64,000 bases of DNA from Methylobacterium sp. Leaf99. Lineage in GTDB: Bacteria; Pseudomonadota; Alphaproteobacteria; Rhizobiales; Beijerinckiaceae. The DNA lies in assembly GCF_001422375.1 (NCBI RefSeq), contig NZ_LMMU01000001.1:1114089-1178088 (forward strand), given 5' to 3'. Below are positions 53,453-62,144 of the stretch, one piece after another. The position numbers and the translations under genes were made by a program. The notes beneath the pieces are model-generated. The model searched no databases. It worked only from the letters and a program-made list of their open reading frames with translations, and was not told where the DNA came from. How positions within the stretch are numbered: the stretch's first letter is position 1; every line of letters starts with the position of its first letter.

Positions 53453-54784
53453 ATGCCCGCCACCGCGAACGCCCCCGGACTCGACGCCTACTGGATGCCG
53501 TTCACCGCCAACCGGCAGTTCAAGGCGGCGCCGCGCCTGTTCGCGTCGGCGCAGGGCATGCACTACACGACCACGGACGGGCGTGACGTCCTCGACGGCA
53601 CGTCCGGCCTGTGGTGCGTCAATGCCGGGCACGGGCGGCGCGAGATCGCGTCGGCCGTGGAGCGTCAGCTCACCACCCTCGACTTCGCGCCGTCGTTCCA
53701 GATGGGCCACCCCATCGCCTTCGACTTCGCCGAGCGCCTCGCCGCCATGGCGCCGGGCGGCCCCGAAGCGCATCTCGACCGGGTGTTCTTCACGGGCTCG
53801 GGCTCGGAATCCGTGGACACCGCCCTCAAGATCGCCCTGGCCTACCAGCGCGCCATCGGCCAAGGCACCCGCACCCGGCTCATCGGGCGCGAGCGCGGCT
53901 ATCACGGCGTCGGCTTCGGCGGCATCTCGGTGGGCGGCCTCGTCAACAACCGCCGGGTCTTTCCGCTCCTGCCGGCCGTCGACCACCTGCGCCATACCCA
54001 TGACCTCGACCGGAACGCCTTCGTGCGGGGCCAGCCCGAGCACGGGGCGGAGCTCGCCGACGACCTCGAGCGCCTCGTCGCGCTCCATGGGGCCGAGACC
54101 ATCGCGGCCTGCATCGTCGAGCCCATGGCCGGCTCCACCGGCGTGCTGATCCCGCCGAAGGGCTATCTCGAACGCCTGCGCGCGATCTGCACCCGCCACG
54201 GCATCCTGCTGATCTTCGACGAGGTGATCACCGGGTTCGGCCGCCTCGGCACGCCCTTCGCCACGGATTATTTCGGCGTGGTTCCCGACCTCGTCACCAC
54301 CGCCAAGGGTCTCACCAACGGGGCGCTGCCCATGGGGGCGGTGTTCGCGGCGCGCGCCGTCCACGACGCCCTGATGCACGGGCCGGAGGGCGCCATCGAG
54401 CTGTTCCACGGCTACACCTATTCGGGCCATCCGGCGGCCTGCGCGGCCGGCCTCGCCACCCTCGACATCTACGCCCGCGAAGGGCTTCTCACCCGCGCCG
54501 CCGGCTTGAGCGAGACCTGGGCGGAGGCGGTGCACGGCCTGGCAAGCGCCCCCCATGTCATCGACATCCGCAGCCTCGGCCTCGTCGCCGGCATCGAGCT
54601 CGCGCCCCGCGAGGGCGCACCGGGGGCCAGGGCCTACGAAATCTTCGTCGACTGCTTCGAGCGCGGCCTGCTGGTGCGGGTGACCGGCGACATCGTCGCC
54701 CTGTCGCCGCCCCTCATCGTCGAGGCCGGACAGATCGACGCCATGGTGTCGATCCTGGGCGACGCCATCGCGCGGGTCGCCTGA
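53453..54784 (+). CDS. Class III aminotransferase, omega-amino acid (beta-alanine) : pyruvate type
   Basis: 443-residue PLP enzyme. The lysine is K285 (TTAKGLTNGALPMGAV) and the PLP-ring Asp lies in LLIFDEVITGFGRLGT. The start DAYWMPFTANRQFKAAPRLF and LWCVNAGHGRREIA match omega-amino acid:pyruvate aminotransferases, which take beta-alanine, taurine-like or other omega-amines. ATG 53453 has AGGAGAGG 9 bp ahead. It stands next to a GntR/FCD regulator, but the regulator gene converges on it with a small gene between. Confidence 0.9.
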   Translation: MPATANAPGLDAYWMPFTANRQFKAAPRLFASAQGMHYTTTDGRDVLDGTSGLWCVNAGHGRREIASAVERQLTTLDFAPSFQMGHPIAFDFAERLAAMAPGGPEAHLDRVFFTGSGSESVDTALKIALAYQRAIGQGTRTRLIGRERGYHGVGFGGISVGGLVNNRRVFPLLPAVDHLRHTHDLDRNAFVRGQPEHGAELADDLERLVALHGAETIAACIVEPMAGSTGVLIPPKGYLERLRAICTRHGILLIFDEVITGFGRLGTPFATDYFGVVPDLVTTAKGLTNGALPMGAVFAARAVHDALMHGPEGAIELFHGYTYSGHPAACAAGLATLDIYAREGLLTRAAGLSETWAEAVHGLASAPHVIDIRSLGLVAGIELAPREGAPGARAYEIFVDCFERGLLVRVTGDIVALSPPLIVEAGQIDAMVSILGDAIARVA

Positions 54785-54994
54785 GCGTCTCCCCCGAAAC
54801 GCCCGCGGCACCGCCGTGTCCGGGGGCGGAGCCGACGACGGCCGGACGGTTCGTGAACCATTCCGGGGCGGGACGCGCTCCGGACCGTCCCGTCTTCGGG
54901 GCGCCCGCGTTTACCCTCCGTTTACGCTGGCGGCCGTGAATGGTGGCCGGAGGTCGCCCGCTCGGGCAGGCTCTCCGCCTTCCGGAGGCGCCCC

Positions 54995-55303
54995 ATGTTT
55001 CCCCTGATGTTCGTCGCCATCGCCGCCGGCCTCGGCACAGCCGCCGCCGTCGCGCCCACGAGCGTGGCGCTCGCCGTGATCACCGCGCCCTTCGGCGGCA
55101 GTCTCGCCGCCCTCGCAACGGCGTTCTATCTCGCCCGCCGGAACGACGCGGCGGGCGAACGCCGGCCGGCCGACCTGCGCGACCGGACGGATTCCATGGT
55201 GGCGGCCCTGCGCGGCCTCGAAGCCCAGGGCCGCGCCGAACCGCACCGCTCCCACCGGGGGCGGGCGCCCGGCGAGGCCGGCCCCGGCCGGCATGTCGCC
55301 TAA
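54995..55303 (+). CDS. Small membrane protein, unknown function
   Basis: 102-residue protein with a strong ribosome site (GGAGG 7 bases before ATG 54995). MFPLMFVAIAAGLGTAAAVA and a second hydrophobic segment VALAVITAPFGGSLAALATA give two membrane helices, then a charged cytoplasmic tail RRNDAAGERRPADLRD. No family recognised. The Ala/Gly-rich second helix resembles exopolysaccharide production repressor-type (ExoX-like) proteins, which is only a possibility. Confidence 0.6.
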   Translation: MFPLMFVAIAAGLGTAAAVAPTSVALAVITAPFGGSLAALATAFYLARRNDAAGERRPADLRDRTDSMVAALRGLEAQGRAEPHRSHRGRAPGEAGPGRHVA

Positions 55304-55353
55304 CGGGAACGTCGCCTGAGACCGAACTCGGCCTGAGACCGGCCGGAGCGGGA

Positions 55354-56028
55354 TCAGTCGGCCGCGGCGAAGTTCTCGGTGATGATCGGGGTCCGGGCGC
55401 GGATATGGGCGCGCATGAGGACCGCGAACGCCTCGCCGTCGCGGGCGCGCAGGAGTTCGATCATCCGCTCGTGCTCGGACACCGCCCGCGCCCACTGCTC
55501 CGGCGTCTGGTGGACGGCGTAGCGCGAGCGCTGGATCCGGCCCGACAGGCTGGCGTAGATGCCGCCCAGGGTGGCGTTGCGGCTCGCCGCCATGATCGCG
55601 TCATGGATCGCGCGGTTGAGGCCGAAATACGCCCCCTCCTCCCCGGCCTTCCACGCGGCCACCATGGCGAGGTGGTCGCGCTCGATCCCGGCGATCTCCT
55701 CGTCGGTGATGCTGCGGCAGGCGAGATCGGCGGCCGTGGCCTCCAGCCCGGCGATGACCTCGATCATCTCCTCGATCTCGGATTGCGACAGGCTCGCCAC
55801 CCGGGCGCCGCGATTGGGCAGGAGTTCGAGCAGACCTTCCGTCGCCAGGATCTTGATGGCCTCGCGCAGGGGCGTGCGCGAGATGCCGAAGCGCTCGGTC
55901 AGCTCGCCCTCGTTGATGCGGGCCCGGGGTTCGAGTTCGCCGGACCGGATGAGATCACGCATCCGGTCGACCACTTCGTCGTGAAGGTAGCGCCGGTTGA
56001 TGCCGATGCCCGGCTCGATCTTGTTCAT
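55354..56028 (-). CDS. GntR-family (FCD/FadR subgroup) transcriptional regulator
   Basis: 224-residue regulator. N-terminal winged helix (about 10-75): LHDEVVDRMRDLIRSGELEP and ERFGISRTPLREAIKILATE, the recognition helix. The C-terminal FCD effector domain is helical, with His/Asp residues such as NRAIHDAIMAAS and EHERMIELLRA that bind metal and a carboxylate. It probably controls a carbon-source gene; the divergent or adjacent target is not clear, since zwf faces the same way and lies upstream. Confidence 0.92.
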   Translation of the reverse strand: MNKIEPGIGINRRYLHDEVVDRMRDLIRSGELEPRARINEGELTERFGISRTPLREAIKILATEGLLELLPNRGARVASLSQSEIEEMIEVIAGLEATAADLACRSITDEEIAGIERDHLAMVAAWKAGEEGAYFGLNRAIHDAIMAASRNATLGGIYASLSGRIQRSRYAVHQTPEQWARAVSEHERMIELLRARDGEAFAVLMRAHIRARTPIITENFAAAD

Positions 56029-56097
56029 CGGTCAACAGTTCTGAAAAATCGCGTGGCCTATACTTCCGTTGTAGGAGTCGACCGCGCGGGTGTCGAG

Positions 56098-56127
56098 GGA
56101 CGGCCGCCAGCAAGCGGGCGGCCGTCC
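56098..56127 (-). terminator. Possible terminator of zwf (hairpin without T-run)
   Basis: GACGGCCGCC - AGCAAGCG - GGCGGCCGTC, a perfect 10-bp stem just past the zwf stop codon. There is no run of T on the minus strand, so it may only pause or protect the transcript end. Confidence 0.4.
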
Positions 56128-56134
56128 GGTCCCG

Positions 56135-57613
56135 TCAACGCACTTCTTCGTGCCAGGTGCGTCCATCCCGCTCGATGAGGGCGATGGCGGCGGTGGGTCC
56201 CCAGCTTCCGGCCGGATAGGGCCGGGGCGGCTCGGGCCGGTCGGCCCAGGCCTTGAGCAGGGAATCGGCCCAGGCCCAGGCGACCTCGACCTCGTCGCGG
56301 CGCATGAACAGGGTGGCGTTGCCGCGGACCACGTCCATGAGCAGGCGCTCGTAGGCATCCGGGTAGCGCTGCTTGAACGTCTCCTCGAAGGAGATGTCGA
56401 GGTTGGTCGGCCTGAGGCGCATGCCGCCGGGGCCGGGGTCCTTCGTCATCACCTCGAGCTTGATCCCCTCTTCGGGCTGGAGCCGGATGACGAGGCGGTT
56501 GGGCTCGCGCCCGAACGCCTCCGTGGGAAAGATCGAGAACGGCGAGGCGCGGAACTGCACCACGATCTCGGACAGCTTCTGGGGCAGGCGCTTGCCCGTG
56601 CGCAGGTAGAACGGCACCCCGGCCCAGCGCCAGGACTGCACCTCAAGCTTGAGGGCGACGAAGGTCTCCGTGCGGCTCTGGGCGTCGGCGCCGAGATCCG
56701 TGCGGTAGCTCTCCACCGGCTGGCCAGACACGGCGCCGGCGGCGTACTGGCCGCGCACGGTCACGGTCTGGACGTCGTGCGGGGTGATGGGCTTCAGGGC
56801 GCGCAGCACCTTCAGCTTCTCGTCGCGCACGGAATTGGCGTCCAGCGACAGGGGGCTCTCCATGGCCATGAGGCAGAGCAGCTGGAGCATGTGGTTCTGC
56901 ACCATGTCGCGGAGCGCCCCCGACGTGTCGTAGTACCCGGCCCGGCCCTCGACGCCGACGGTCTCGCCCACGGTGATCTGGACGTGGTCGATGACGTCGG
57001 CCGTCCACAGGCGCTCGAAGATGGTGTTGGCGAACCGCAGGGCCAGGAGGTTCTGGACCGTCTCCTTGCCGAGGTAGTGGTCGATGCGGAAGATCTGCTC
57101 TTCGGGAAAGACCTTACCGACGGCGTCGTTGATGGCGCGGGCCGATTTGAGGTCCTTGCCGATGGGCTTTTCCAGCACGACGCGGGATTTTTCCCCGATG
57201 AGCCCGTGGGCGGCCAGATTCTGGCAGATGGAGCCGTAGAGGTCGGGCGAGGTGGCGAGGTAGTAGGGCCGCACCTGGTCGGGCCGCTCGGCGAGCTTGG
57301 CGGCGAGGTCCGCCCAGCCGTCGTCGCCGGCCCCGTCCACGGCGACGTAGTCGAGGTGGTCGAGGAACGCCGCGAGCCTGTCCTCCACCACGTCGCTCGC
57401 GGGCACGAAGCGCTTGATGGCGTCGCGGGCCCGCTCGCGGAACGCCTCGGCGCTCATCTCCGAGCGCGACGCGCCGATGATCCGGCTGGTGCCGGGAATC
57501 TGTCCATCCTTGAACCGGTAGTAGAGCGCCGGCAGCAGCTTGCGCGTGGTCAGGTCGCCGGTGGCGCCGAACACGACGCAATCGAAGGAGGCGACGGGGA
57601 TGATGGTGGCCAA
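56135..57613 (-). CDS. zwf: Glucose-6-phosphate 1-dehydrogenase
   Basis: 492-residue enzyme that oxidises glucose 6-phosphate to the lactone with NAD(P)+. N-terminal dinucleotide site FDCVVFGATGDLTTRKLLPA and the active-site signature FRIDHYLGKETVQN (containing the catalytic His) are intact. Length is normal. The start is TTG 57613, MATIIPVASFDCVV, because no ATG fits; a weak GGAG lies upstream. No pgl or edd gene is adjacent, so it is separate from the rest of the pathway. Confidence 0.96.
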   Translation of the reverse strand: MATIIPVASFDCVVFGATGDLTTRKLLPALYYRFKDGQIPGTSRIIGASRSEMSAEAFRERARDAIKRFVPASDVVEDRLAAFLDHLDYVAVDGAGDDGWADLAAKLAERPDQVRPYYLATSPDLYGSICQNLAAHGLIGEKSRVVLEKPIGKDLKSARAINDAVGKVFPEEQIFRIDHYLGKETVQNLLALRFANTIFERLWTADVIDHVQITVGETVGVEGRAGYYDTSGALRDMVQNHMLQLLCLMAMESPLSLDANSVRDEKLKVLRALKPITPHDVQTVTVRGQYAAGAVSGQPVESYRTDLGADAQSRTETFVALKLEVQSWRWAGVPFYLRTGKRLPQKLSEIVVQFRASPFSIFPTEAFGREPNRLVIRLQPEEGIKLEVMTKDPGPGGMRLRPTNLDISFEETFKQRYPDAYERLLMDVVRGNATLFMRRDEVEVAWAWADSLLKAWADRPEPPRPYPAGSWGPTAAIALIERDGRTWHEEVR

Positions 57614-57840
57614 GGGCGGCTCCCGGGGTTCGTTACGTGCGCACGCGATCCGAAGGCCGGGACAGGCGACCCCGGATCGGCGGCGTCAGGCTTAGACCGC
57701 AAGCAAGAGCTTCGCCAGCGGGGCCCCGCCGTGCGTGCCACCGTTCAACGGGCGCTTCCGCGCAAGGACGCCGTGGCCGAGGGGCTCAAGGTGGAGCCGG
57801 ACTGTCGGTCGCCCCCCGTCGAAGAGACCACGCGAGGGCG

Positions 57841-58767
57841 TCACGCGAACTCGTTCGGCGCCCGTCGTGCGGCGGTACCCGCATCGGGGACGTCGAACAG
57901 GCGCAGGAGGGCAAGCGTCGCAGTCGGCAGCATGGTGAAGAGCATCACGATGACGGCGGTCTCCCGCAGATCAGCGGCAGACCAGACGCCTCCGCCCGGA
58001 TCCGTCACACGCCCGCCGCCATCGGTGAGCCAGGGCGCGATCTGGGAGAAGCCGGCCGCCAGATAGAGCAGGATCGGCAGGAGCCAGAAGGTGCGCGGAC
58101 GCGAAGACCTCGCCTTGGCCGGGCGGGCGAAGAGGGCCAGGGCGATCAGTTGGAAGAACGTCCACGTGGTCAGGAACCATCCGAGGAAGTTCGACAGCGG
58201 CACACCGAAGAATCCGCCGCCCCGGTACCAGACCCACGCCCGCCACAGGGTGGCGTTCGGCGGATCCATGACGACATCCCACTGCACCGTGGCGAAGGCG
58301 GCCGCGATGGGCAGGGCAAAGAGGCTGAATCGATCGTTGGGTCGCATGCCGGTGCGGCCGAGAATCAAGCAGGCCATCACCCAACTCGGATAGCCGATCC
58401 CGAAGTAGAGCGGGCCGACGATGATCGGGATCGCACCGACATAAGGTAGATCGGGTGCGACGAGAAACGCGTAGTGGCCGAAGGGAAAGCCCGTGGCGAC
58501 ACCGAGATTCTCTAGTGCGAAGGTGACCGTGACGCACAAGCCGAAGAAAATGCCGGCTTCGACCAGTCCGTAGGCAAGGACGGCATGGATGACGAGGACG
58601 GTGATCGACAGGGCGGCAAGCCCCTGTGCGGCCGGGCTCGGACGGCCGGAGACGAGAACCACCGCCAGGAGAAGCCCGGCGAAGCCGACGCCCCCGACGA
58701 CTCCCAGGACGGTGGCCGTCCCCGGATGCCGGAACCATTCCGCGGACGCCTCCATGGTCCGATGCAT
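57841..58767 (-). CDS. Carotenoid biosynthesis protein, CruF-like (DUF422)
   Basis: 308-residue membrane protein with about eight helices. GVATGFPFGHYAFLVAPDLP and YFGIGYPSWVMACLIL are marks of the DUF422/CruF carotenoid 1,2-hydratase family, as is WDVVMDPPNATLWRAWVWYR (metal-like D/W/W motif) and GGGFFGVPLSNFLGWFLTTW. It should act on a carotenoid in the membrane. ATG 58767 has GAGGGAGGGGG ahead. No crt genes nearby, so its carotenoid substrate is unknown. Fits a pink-pigmented Methylobacterium. Confidence 0.85.
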   Translation of the reverse strand: MHRTMEASAEWFRHPGTATVLGVVGGVGFAGLLLAVVLVSGRPSPAAQGLAALSITVLVIHAVLAYGLVEAGIFFGLCVTVTFALENLGVATGFPFGHYAFLVAPDLPYVGAIPIIVGPLYFGIGYPSWVMACLILGRTGMRPNDRFSLFALPIAAAFATVQWDVVMDPPNATLWRAWVWYRGGGFFGVPLSNFLGWFLTTWTFFQLIALALFARPAKARSSRPRTFWLLPILLYLAAGFSQIAPWLTDGGGRVTDPGGGVWSAADLRETAVIVMLFTMLPTATLALLRLFDVPDAGTAARRAPNEFA

Positions 58768-58899
58768 TCCCCCTCCCTCGCCGGCTCGCCCCACCGAGAT
58801 GGCGCAGCGAGCTCGAAGGATAAGCTTAGCCTGACAGGCGAACAAGGGTGACGGGAACGGCCTTTGTCCAGTATATCCGTTTCAGGACCGGCTAAGGCC

Positions 58900-59790
58900 T
58901 CATCCCTCCATGTATCGCTTGAACGGCTCCGAAAACTCCGGGTGCCACCGCGACAGGGCCGGGCGGTTCGCGATGACGTCGCCGGCGGCCCAGGCGATGC
59001 GGCGCTCGTCCTGCGCGCGGGTGGTCTCGTTGTCGGGGCAGAGGATGTAGAAGTCGCCCCGCGCCATGCGGGCCAGGAGAAAGTCCACGGTCTCCTCCGG
59101 CGTCCAGGCGCCCTCCGGCTTCGTCGCGACGCCGCGGGCTTTCGTCAGGCCGGTGTAGACGAAGCCCGGGATCAGGAGGTGGGCGCTCACCTGCGCCCCG
59201 TCCCGGCTCCGCAGGTCGTGGGCCAGGGCCTCCGTCACCGCCTTCACCCCCGCCTTCGAGACGTTGTAGGGCGTGTTGCCCGGCGGCGTGGTGATGCCCT
59301 GCTTCGAGCCGGTGACGATGATCGCACCCGTTTCGCCCCCGTCGATCATGGCCGGCGCGAAGGCGTGGACGCCGTTGATCACGCCCCACAGGTTGGTGTC
59401 GAGGATGCGGCGCCAGGTGTCGGCGTCGGAGAACAGGTTTCCGCCGGCCTCGATGCCGGCGTTGAGCATGACGACGGCCGGCGGCCCGTCGGCCGAGGCG
59501 GCGTCGCGCAGGGCTTTCATCGCGTCGCGATCGCCCACATCCGTGGGCAGCGCACGCACCGTCCCATTCCCGGCGGCGGCCACGGTGGCGCGCGCCCGAT
59601 CGAGGGCGTCTCCGGGGAGATCGGCGAGCCACACGTTCATGCCCGCGGCGGCGAAGCGCGTGGCGGCGGCGCGCCCGATGCCGCTCGCGGCGCCGGTGAC
59701 CACGGCGGTGCGGCCGGCCCGGAGGGCGGGATGCCGGTTCGGCGCTTGATGGGTGGAATCCTGGTCGCGAGTCTTCTGGTCGTTCGCCAT
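58900..59790 (-). CDS. Short-chain dehydrogenase/reductase
   Basis: 296-residue SDR with a leader of 25 residues before the fold. The NAD(P) site is TGAASGIGRAAA (G33, G37, G39) and the catalytic set is S162, Y175, K179 (GSKQG...PYNVSKAG). Cofactor and substrate are not clear. The C-terminal region is extended (DERRIAWAAGDVIANRPALS), as in larger classical SDRs. GGAGGGACGGG ahead supports ATG 59790. It diverges from the L,D-transpeptidase gene. Confidence 0.92.
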   Translation of the reverse strand: MANDQKTRDQDSTHQAPNRHPALRAGRTAVVTGAASGIGRAAATRFAAAGMNVWLADLPGDALDRARATVAAAGNGTVRALPTDVGDRDAMKALRDAASADGPPAVVMLNAGIEAGGNLFSDADTWRRILDTNLWGVINGVHAFAPAMIDGGETGAIIVTGSKQGITTPPGNTPYNVSKAGVKAVTEALAHDLRSRDGAQVSAHLLIPGFVYTGLTKARGVATKPEGAWTPEETVDFLLARMARGDFYILCPDNETTRAQDERRIAWAAGDVIANRPALSRWHPEFSEPFKRYMEG

Positions 59791-59928
59791 GCCCGTCCCT
59801 CCGATGTGCGGTTTCGCGCATGACGTAGGGCGGGCGGCCGCCGGCGTCAGGCGCGCGTCTGGGCCGGCAGGGGAATGGTAACCAACGCCCCGCATGGTCG
59901 GGGACACTTGCCGCTTCGGGGATCCGCG

Positions 59929-61479
59929 ATGCTTTCGCGCCACATGCTCTTCGTCACCGCCCTGTGCGCGAGCCTGTCACCCATGGCCCTGGCCCGGGCC
60001 GAACCGGCCGCGCCCGTGCCGCCGAAGGCCGTGCCGAAATCCGAGGCGCCGAAGGAGATTTCGAGGGAAACCCCGAAGGCCGAGGCCCCGCGCCTCGACC
60101 CGCTGGCGGCCTCCGCCCCGGCGACGCCCGCCGTGCAGGCCATCGTGCCGGCGGGCACGCCGACCGCCGAGACCCTGGCGAAGGACGCCGCTCCGAAAAA
60201 ATCGCGCGAGCTGCCGCCCCTCGTCGTCGCCCGGGTCTCGGCCGATCCGATGCCGACGCTCAGCCCCGCCACCTTCCTCGACACCCTGAAGATGGCCGAC
60301 CGCTACCAGGCCATGGCGGATGCCGGCGGCTGGGCGAGCCTGCCGCCCGGCCTCGTGGTCAAGCCCGGCGCCCGCGACCCCGCCATCCCGGCGCTCAGAA
60401 AACACCTCGCCCTCGTCGGCGATCTCCCCGCCGACGCGCCGGCGTCGGACCTCCTCGACGCGGCCCTGGCGGCGGCGGTGAAAAGCTTCCAGGCCCGGCA
60501 CGGCCTGCCCGAGACCGGCCTCATCGGCCGCCAGACCGTGGCGGCGCTGAACGTGCCGGCGGCCACCCGCCAGCGCCAGCTCGCCGCGTCCGCCGCCCGG
60601 CAGATCGGCTCGACCTTCGCCTTCGGCGACCGCTACGTGGTGGTGAACATCCCGTCGGCCACCGTCGAGGCGGTGGAGCGCGGCACCGTGGTGCGCCGCT
60701 ACGTCGCCGTGGTCGGCAAGCCCGACAAGGCGACACCGCGCATCGAGGCGCGGATCACCGACGTCAACCTCAACCCGACCTGGACCCTGCCGGTCTCCAT
60801 CATCAAGAAGGAGATCATCCCGAAGATGCGCAAGGACCCCGGGTACCTCGCCCGCGAGCGCATCCGCATCCTCGGCCCCGGCGGGGTCGTGGTCGACCCG
60901 ACCACCATCGACTGGGCGAGCGAGAAGGCGGCGAACTACACCCTGCGGCAGGATTCCGGCCTCGACAATTCCCTGGGGCAGGTCCGCATCGACATGCCGA
61001 ACAAACAGGCGGTCTACATGCACGACACGCCGTCGAAATCCCTGTTCGCCCGCGAGGTGCGGTTCCACTCCCACGGCTGCGTGCGGGTGGCGCAGGTGAA
61101 GGAGCTCGCCGGCTGGCTGCTCGAGGGCACGCCCGGGCCCAATGGCGGCGCCTCGACCTGGGGGCCCATGGAGATCGAGAGCCACATCGCCACCAACGAG
61201 CGCCTCGACATCAAGCTGCCGAAGCAGATCCCCGTGACCTTCGTGTACCTGACCGGCTACGCCACCCCCGACGGCCGCGCGCATTTTCGCGACGACATCT
61301 ATGGCATCGACAGCCCCATCGCGCCGATGCCGGAGGTGGCGACCACGGGCTCCATCACGCCGCGCCCGACCCTCAAGCCGGCGCCCGCCCGGGTGATGCC
61401 GACCAGGGCCGCGCCGCCCCGGGCGACGGGGCTCGTGCCCCCGGGCCTGATCCCCAACGTCGCCGCGTCCGCGCGGTAG
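59929..61479 (+). CDS. L,D-transpeptidase, YcbB type
   Basis: 516-residue exported enzyme that cross-links or modifies peptidoglycan by 3-3 links or attaches a protein. Signal peptide MLSRHMLFVTALCASLSPMA (to ALARA), then a Pro/Ala-rich linker (26-100), a peptidoglycan-binding domain (about 160-215: SFQARHGLPETGLIGRQTVA) and a YkuD catalytic domain with H380, H382 and C384 (HSHGCVRV). The C-terminal 60 residues are a Pro/Arg-rich tail. It converges on flbT (4 bp). Confidence 0.9.
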   Translation: MLSRHMLFVTALCASLSPMALARAEPAAPVPPKAVPKSEAPKEISRETPKAEAPRLDPLAASAPATPAVQAIVPAGTPTAETLAKDAAPKKSRELPPLVVARVSADPMPTLSPATFLDTLKMADRYQAMADAGGWASLPPGLVVKPGARDPAIPALRKHLALVGDLPADAPASDLLDAALAAAVKSFQARHGLPETGLIGRQTVAALNVPAATRQRQLAASAARQIGSTFAFGDRYVVVNIPSATVEAVERGTVVRRYVAVVGKPDKATPRIEARITDVNLNPTWTLPVSIIKKEIIPKMRKDPGYLARERIRILGPGGVVVDPTTIDWASEKAANYTLRQDSGLDNSLGQVRIDMPNKQAVYMHDTPSKSLFAREVRFHSHGCVRVAQVKELAGWLLEGTPGPNGGASTWGPMEIESHIATNERLDIKLPKQIPVTFVYLTGYATPDGRAHFRDDIYGIDSPIAPMPEVATTGSITPRPTLKPAPARVMPTRAAPPRATGLVPPGLIPNVAASAR

Positions 61480-61483
61480 GCGA

Positions 61484-61897
61484 TCAGCCCCCCTCGCCGG
61501 TCCCGGCCGGCGGGGCGAGGCGGTCGCTCAGGGCTTGCTCGTACTGGATCAGGTCCTTGCAGCGCTTGAGCGCGCGGTAGAGCTCGCGCCCGGCGACAAA
61601 GTCGTGGATGTCGCGGATGTACGGCTTCATGGTGGGCACCGCCTCCATCAGGGCGTTGGCCTGCCGGATGAAGAGATCCTCGGCCTCGGGCGTCGGCTCG
61701 GCGAGGTACAGCACCGTCAGGGTGAGGTAGAGGCGCTTGCAGGCGGTGTCGGCCTCGCTCTCGAGGATGATGTCGCTCTCGCGCAAAAAGTTCGTCACCG
61801 TCTCGATGACGAACGAGGAACGCCGCGATCCGTTGCGGATCGCCGTGCCGCCGATCAGCAGGCGCTCGAACGGCTTCAGCTCGATCTTGAGGGGCAT
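61484..61897 (-). CDS. flbT: Flagellin regulator FlbT
   Basis: 137 residues matching FlbT: MPLKIELKPFERLLIGGTAI and TACKRLYLTLTVLYLAEPTP, then the helical TMKPYIRDIHDFVAGRELYR. In Caulobacter FlbT binds the flagellin 5' untranslated RNA and, with FlaF, controls its translation and stability. Here flbT diverges from the flagellin gene with 247 bp in between; flaF is not seen in the window and may be downstream of the flagellin, beyond base 64000. Confidence 0.95.
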   Translation of the reverse strand: MPLKIELKPFERLLIGGTAIRNGSRRSSFVIETVTNFLRESDIILESEADTACKRLYLTLTVLYLAEPTPEAEDLFIRQANALMEAVPTMKPYIRDIHDFVAGRELYRALKRCKDLIQYEQALSDRLAPPAGTGEGG

Positions 61898-62100
61898 GGG
61901 GTCTCGCGAAGGTTGCGGTCTCCGGCCATTCTTCCTCCTGTATGGTTAACGGGCTCTAAACGCGGCTTGAGCGACACCCGGCTAACCAATTGACCGGTCT
62001 ATGCTTTCCTTGAATTGCATAAGATCCGCCCGTTCCAGCACAGGGAGCGTTCATCACAACATTTAACAGGATCGCAAGGGGGACATGGTTCTGTGGCGCT

Positions 62101-62118
62101 GTCTCCAAAAACGGAGAC
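62101..62118 (+). promoter_or_regulatory. Hairpin in the flagellin leader, possible FlbT target
   Basis: GTCTCC - AAAAAC - GGAGAC forms a 6-bp stem 27 bases before the flagellin ATG. It could occlude or expose the ribosome site. Pairing the site with FlbT rests on the known mode of Caulobacter FlbT, not on sequence match. Confidence 0.35.
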
Positions 62119-62144
62119 GCACCGATCAGAATGGATCGAACCTC

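Noticed and set aside
61950..61990. Sigma-28 promoter (TAAA ... CCGGCTAA) before the flagellin
   Set aside because: The spacing is 17 rather than 15 and only five of eight -10 bases agree with GCCGATAA.
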